Positions 60,032 to 64,000 of a stretch of 64,000 bases of DNA are shown here, in pieces. Under the pieces are notes generated by a model. That model did not search any database. It was not told the origin of the DNA and saw only the letters and a program-made list of their open reading frames with translations. Both the position numbers and the translations under genes were made by a program. This stretch comes from Vibrio rhodolitus (lineage in GTDB: Bacteria; Pseudomonadota; Gammaproteobacteria; Enterobacterales; Vibrionaceae), in the NCBI RefSeq assembly GCF_003350325.1, contig NZ_QLYZ01000012.1:1-64000 (forward strand). The letters are read 5' to 3'. Each line of letters begins with the position of its first letter. The first letter of the stretch is position 1.

Positions 60032-63000
60032 TTAGTTAAATTCGAGTTCTACTTGGTCAGAACCAAGCAACTGTTTTAAATCATCTATTAGAGCGTCACT
60101 CGGCGTCACTCGCCACTCTGTACCTAAGGTCAAACGCGCTCTGGCGTCTTGACGTTGGTAATAAACGTGAACAGGAATAGTTCCTGCTCGATGAGGCTCT
60201 AGAATGGTACTAAAGCGCTCAAAAAACTGGCTGTCGACTTGCGATTCGCTAATCGAAACAGAGAGACCGCGGGCGTATTTTTCACGCGCAGCGCCAAGGT
60301 CCATTACCTCGCGCGCGGTCATTTTAAGGCCACCATTAAAATCATCAAAGCTGACCTGTCCAGAAACTACTAGAATTTTATCGTTTTCAAGCAGTTCTGC
60401 ATATCTTTCTAACGCATCCGAGAACAACATCACTTCCATACGACCACTGCGGTCATCGAGCGTCATAATGCCAATGCGAGTGCCGCGCTTGGTCGTCATC
60501 ACTCGCGAAGCGATAACCAGCCCCGAAATAGTCACTGATTGATCGCGACGAGTTGGCGTTGCGTCTTTAAGTCGACAACTGGTGTACTTACCAAGTTCCT
60601 TGATATAGGCATTAATTGGGTGTCCGGTCAAATAAAGACCCAGCGTTTCACGCTCACCCTCTAACCACACCTTCTCTGGCCAAGGTGGCACTTTGGTGTA
60701 TTTGTTTTCAACTTCTTCTGGTGCTTCAGTCAAAACGCCAAACAAGTCAGACTGTCCAAAGGCTTCTGCTTGGTGATGTTGACTCGCCGCTTTTACCGCA
60801 TCATCCAGAGACGCCATCAAAGCAGCACGATGGGGACCCAATCTATCCAATGCACCTGCATAAATCAGCTTTTCAATCACACGCTTGTTGACCTTTTTCA
60901 GATCAATACGCGCACAGAAATCGAATAAATCTTTAAAGTGACCATCTTTATTGCGCGCAGCTAAAATCGCTTCAATAGGACCTTCACCCACCCCTTTAAT
61001 CGCACCGATACCGTAAACAATCGCACCGTCATCGTCGACATTAAAGCGATACAGCCCCGAGTTGATATCCGGTGGCAGTACTTTAAGTTTCATGCGGAAA
61101 CATTCATCAACCAGGCCAACCACTTTCTCGGTATTGTCCATATCCGCGGTCATTACTGCCGCCATGAACTCTGCCGGATAGTGGGTTTTTAGCCATAACG
61201 TCTGGTAAGAAACCAACGCATAGGCAGCAGAGTGCGATTTGTTAAAGCCGTAGCCAGCAAACTTTTCTACCAAGTCGAAGATTTTCATCGCCAACTCGCC
61301 ATCGACGCCATTTTTCACCGCGCCGTCTTCAAAAGTGGCACGCTGCTTGGCCATTTCTTCTGGCTTTTTCTTACCCATCGCACGACGCAGCATGTCCGCT
61401 CCACCTAGGGTGTAGCCCGACAGTACCTGCGCGATCTGCATTACCTGCTCTTGGTAAAGAATGATGCCGTAGGTTGGATCGAGGATCTCTTTTAATGACT
61501 CGTGTTGCCATTTTTCATCAGGGTAAGAGATCGCTTCACGACCATGCTTACGGTCGATAAAGTTATCTACCATGCCTGATTGCAGTGGCCCCGGACGGAA
61601 CAGAGCTACCAATGCGATGATGTCTTCAAAACAGTCTGGCTGCAGACGTTTGATCAGCTCTTTCATCCCGCGCGATTCAAGCTGGAACACTGCGGTGGTT
61701 TCAGAGTTCTGCAGCACACGGAATGAGGCTTCATCCTGCAGTGGAATCGACTCAATACGCACAGGCGCTTCGCCATTACGCTCAAGACGCGGGTTAATTA
61801 AGCCCAGCGCCCAGTCGATAATAGTTAGGGTACGTAGCCCCAAGAAGTCAAACTTAACCAGACCAGCAGTTTCAACGTCATTCTTATCAAACTGAGTTAC
61901 CGGGAAGTGACCTTCCGCATCAGCGTAGATAGGTGCAAAATCAGTAATGGTAGTTGGTGAGATAACCACACCACCCGCGTGTTTACCCGCATTTCGCGTA
62001 CAACCTTCGAGGATGCGACACATGTCGATCAGTTCTTTGACTTCCTCATCGGCAGCATACAACTCTGGCAAAGCTGGTTCTGCGGCAAACGCTTTTTCCA
62101 GCGTCATACCTGGGTCTGGCGGTACCAGTTTTGAGATGCGGTCAACAAAACCAAACGGGTGGCCAAGCACACGACCCACGTCGCGAATTACCGCTTTTGC
62201 CGCCATGGTACCAAAGGTAATGATCTGTGATACCGCATCACGACCATACATTTCCGCTACGTGATCAATTACTTGGTCACGCTTATCCATACAGAAGTCA
62301 ACGTCGAAATCGGGCATGGATACACGTTCTGGGTTAAGGAAACGTTCAAATAGCAGGTCGTATTCAAGCGGATCGAGGTCAGTGATCTTTAACGCATATG
62401 CCACCAATGAACCCGCACCTGAACCACGACCAGGACCAACCGGGATGGCGTTATCTTTTGACCACTGAATGAACTCCATTACGATCAAGAAGTAGCCCGG
62501 GAAGCCCATATTGTTAATTACTTCCAGTTCAACTTCGAGGCGCTCATCGTATTCAGGACGACGCTTTAATCGCTCTTCTTCATCGGGGAACAGAAACTCA
62601 AGGCGCTCTTCAAGACCTTCTCGAGATTTCATCACCAAGAATTCGGTTTCTTCCATGCCTTCGGTTGGGAAGGCTGGCAAGAAGTATTCACCCAGACGAA
62701 CCGTGACATTACAACGCTTAGCAATCTCAACACTGTTCTCGAGTGCTTCAGGAATGTCAGCAAATAGCTCACACATTTCCTCTTCACTACGCAGGTATTG
62801 CTGAGGGCTGTAGTTCTTGGGACGGCGAGGATCTTCTAAAGTGTAACCATCGTGAATCGCAACGCGGATTTCGTGGGCATCAAACAGCTCTTCGTTGAGA
62901 AACACCACATCATTGGTTGCCACCACTGGCAGGTCTTTTTCCTCAGCCAATTCAAGCGCAAAGTGTAAATAGCTCTCTTCGTCAGCACGACCAGTACGAG

Positions 63001-63511
63001 TCAGCTCTAAATAGTAGCGGTCAGCAAAATGTTGCTGATAAAAATCAACACACTGATCCACCAGCTTTTTATTGCCTTTCAGCAACGCTTTACCTACATC
63101 ACCATTCTTACCGCCTGAGATGAGGATCAAACCTTCTGCGAGATCAATCAGCCAGTCACGATCAATCACTGGCTGATGTTGCACATGTCCGCGTAGGTAG
63201 GCTTTAGAAATCAGTAACGTTAGGTTCTTATAGCCAACGTTATCCGCCGCCAACACCGTTAATTTAACCAGCTCATCACCAAACTCTGGGATTTGCATAG
63301 CAAAGTCAGCACCAATAATTGGCTTCACGCCACAACCGTGGGCGGTACCATAGAATTTCACCAAGCCACATAAGTTGGTGAAATCGGTTAATGCCATGGC
63401 TGGCATGCCCATTTCGGCCACTTTCTTCACAAGAGGTGGCACTTTCGACAGGCCATCCACCATGGAGAAATCACTGTGAACACGAAGGTGAATAAACTTT
63501 GGATCTGACAT
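60032..63511 (-). CDS. dnaE: DNA polymerase III alpha subunit
   Basis: DnaE is the replicative polymerase; it pairs with epsilon (dnaQ, 50668). The 1159-residue product has an N-terminal PHP domain ([20 protein letters not shown], about 7-26), the catalytic Asp pair in [18 protein letters not shown] (about residue 400), [16 protein letters not shown], the third catalytic Asp near 555 ([11 protein letters not shown]), a helix-hairpin-helix/tandem fingers region, and a C-terminal OB fold with the tau-binding end. Length matches E. coli (1160). It lies between rnhB and accA. Confidence 0.98.
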   Translation of the reverse strand: MSDPKFIHLRVHSDFSMVDGLSKVPPLVKKVAEMGMPAMALTDFTNLCGLVKFYGTAHGCGVKPIIGADFAMQIPEFGDELVKLTVLAADNVGYKNLTLLISKAYLRGHVQHQPVIDRDWLIDLAEGLILISGGKNGDVGKALLKGNKKLVDQCVDFYQQHFADRYYLELTRTGRADEESYLHFALELAEEKDLPVVATNDVVFLNEELFDAHEIRVAIHDGYTLEDPRRPKNYSPQQYLRSEEEMCELFADIPEALENSVEIAKRCNVTVRLGEYFLPAFPTEGMEETEFLVMKSREGLEERLEFLFPDEEERLKRRPEYDERLEVELEVINNMGFPGYFLIVMEFIQWSKDNAIPVGPGRGSGAGSLVAYALKITDLDPLEYDLLFERFLNPERVSMPDFDVDFCMDKRDQVIDHVAEMYGRDAVSQIITFGTMAAKAVIRDVGRVLGHPFGFVDRISKLVPPDPGMTLEKAFAAEPALPELYAADEEVKELIDMCRILEGCTRNAGKHAGGVVISPTTITDFAPIYADAEGHFPVTQFDKNDVETAGLVKFDFLGLRTLTIIDWALGLINPRLERNGEAPVRIESIPLQDEASFRVLQNSETTAVFQLESRGMKELIKRLQPDCFEDIIALVALFRPGPLQSGMVDNFIDRKHGREAISYPDEKWQHESLKEILDPTYGIILYQEQVMQIAQVLSGYTLGGADMLRRAMGKKKPEEMAKQRATFEDGAVKNGVDGELAMKIFDLVEKFAGYGFNKSHSAAYALVSYQTLWLKTHYPAEFMAAVMTADMDNTEKVVGLVDECFRMKLKVLPPDINSGLYRFNVDDDGAIVYGIGAIKGVGEGPIEAILAARNKDGHFKDLFDFCARIDLKKVNKRVIEKLIYAGALDRLGPHRAALMASLDDAVKAASQHHQAEAFGQSDLFGVLTEAPEEVENKYTKVPPWPEKVWLEGERETLGLYLTGHPINAYIKELGKYTSCRLKDATPTRRDQSVTISGLVIASRVMTTKRGTRIGIMTLDDRSGRMEVMLFSDALERYAELLENDKILVVSGQVSFDDFNGGLKMTAREVMDLGAAREKYARGLSVSISESQVDSQFFERFSTILEPHRAGTIPVHVYYQRQDARARLTLGTEWRVTPSDALIDDLKQLLGSDQVELEFN

Positions 63512-63554
63512 TAATACTTTCCGGCTTTGACGCTTAACTGACTATTCTACGCGA

Positions 63555-64000
63555 TTACTCTTCGAGTCCGAGTGCTTTTTTTACTGGTTTGAAGCTTTTA
63601 CGGTGTTGATCAATCACACCATGCTGCTCAATGGCTTCAAAGTGTGCTTTGGTTGGATAACCTTTGTGCTTGGCAAAGCCAAACTGTGGGTATTGTTTAT
63701 CCAACTCTTCCATTTCTTGGTCACGTACCACCTTGGCGATGATCGATGCGGCACTGATTTCTGCCACGCGTAAATCGCCTTTAACCACTGCTAACGCATC
63801 CATTGGCAACTGTGGACAGCGATTGCCATCAATTAAAGCCAAATCAGGTTGTACTTGCAGCCCTGCAATCGCGCGCTGCATCGCTACCATTGTCGCTTGT
63901 AAAATATTCAGCTCATCGATCTCTTCAGGAGAACAGCGCCCAACAGACCAAGCCAGTGCTTTCTCTTTAATCTCTGGCAATAAGGCTAAACGTTTTTTCT
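63555..64000 (-). CDS. rnhB: Ribonuclease HII (partial, runs off the right edge)
   Basis: RNase HII nicks at ribonucleotides embedded in DNA. The visible C-terminal part (about 148 residues) includes [31 protein letters not shown] with a catalytic-type Asp, and the typical [20 protein letters not shown] and [18 protein letters not shown]. The N-terminal 50 or so residues, with the first catalytic DEAGRG-type motif, lie beyond position 64000. The reading frame stays open to the window end. It is just upstream of dnaE, the enteric lpxB-rnhB-dnaE order. Confidence 0.95.
   Translation of the reverse strand, partial: KKRLALLPEIKEKALAWSVGRCSPEEIDELNILQATMVAMQRAIAGLQVQPDLALIDGNRCPQLPMDALAVVKGDLRVAEISAASIIAKVVRDQEMEELDKQYPQFGFAKHKGYPTKAHFEAIEQHGVIDQHRKSFKPVKKALGLEE

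Overview
This window is chromosomal DNA from a gammaproteobacterium, almost certainly a Vibrio (Vibrionaceae). The blocks zipA/cysZ/cysK/ptsHI-crr, ubiF/miaB/ybeZ/ybeY/corC/lnt, leuS-lptE-holA-rsfS-rlmH-mrdAB-rlpA-dacA-ybeD-lipBA, gmhB/metNIQ, dnaQ/rnhA/yafS/gloB/mltD and tilS/accA/dnaE/rnhB follow the enteric backbone with Vibrio-like variations. The protein sequences also read as Vibrio (TIGR03503 protein, YIP1 protein, AbgT transporter). This assignment comes from recognition of families and gene order; no database search was possible.

Layout. 1-254: right end of an IS3-family insertion sequence just beyond the 3' end of zipA. 266-6440: zipA (minus), then cysZ, cysK and ptsH-ptsI-crr on the plus strand. 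6508-13544: ubiF (minus) divergent from miaB-ybeZ-ybeY-corC-lnt (tRNA modification, ribosome maturation, lipoprotein acylation). 13591-26975: ybeL (minus), then a long plus-strand envelope, translation and lipoate block from leuS to lipA. 27149-30070: a small lipoprotein, a heptanucleotide repeat tract, duplicated terminators, glyA (minus) and a YitT-family membrane protein. 30139-34445: treR-treB-treC trehalose operon (minus). 34524-38253: MliC-like lipoprotein and gmhB (minus), then metNIQ (plus). 38483-42804: acyltransferase-3 protein, AbgT transporter, the zinc-independent ribosomal protein pair rpmE2-rpmJ2, and trmO. 42916-49276: proS, yafJ, gmhA, fadE. 49391-57510: TIGR03503 protein, dnaQ, rnhA, yafS, gloB, mltD, YIP1 protein, yafD-like protein, glnB, cytochrome c. 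57566-64000: tilS, accA, dnaE and rnhB, which runs off the right edge.

Regulatory logic readable by eye: two TreR-type palindromes before treB, tandem MetJ boxes before metN, a PurR box before glyA, a Zur-type box before rpmE2-rpmJ2, a FadR-type site before fadE, and CRP-like sites before ptsH and yitT. These fit the nutrients each locus handles (trehalose, methionine, purine/one-carbon, zinc, fatty acid, sugar). About twenty intrinsic terminators or hairpins are resolvable.

This is overwhelmingly a core housekeeping region. I found no defence system, prophage, CRISPR array, secondary-metabolite cluster or clearly novel multi-gene system. The unusual items are at the DNA level: a perfect GC-rich palindrome followed by Ts inside the first codons of lnt, an identical 7-bp repeat at two distant loci, a duplicated terminator cassette after glyA, a tandem repeat that seems to have supplied the C-terminus of yafJ, structured intercistronic regions in the pts operon, and the absence of nadD between holA and rsfS.
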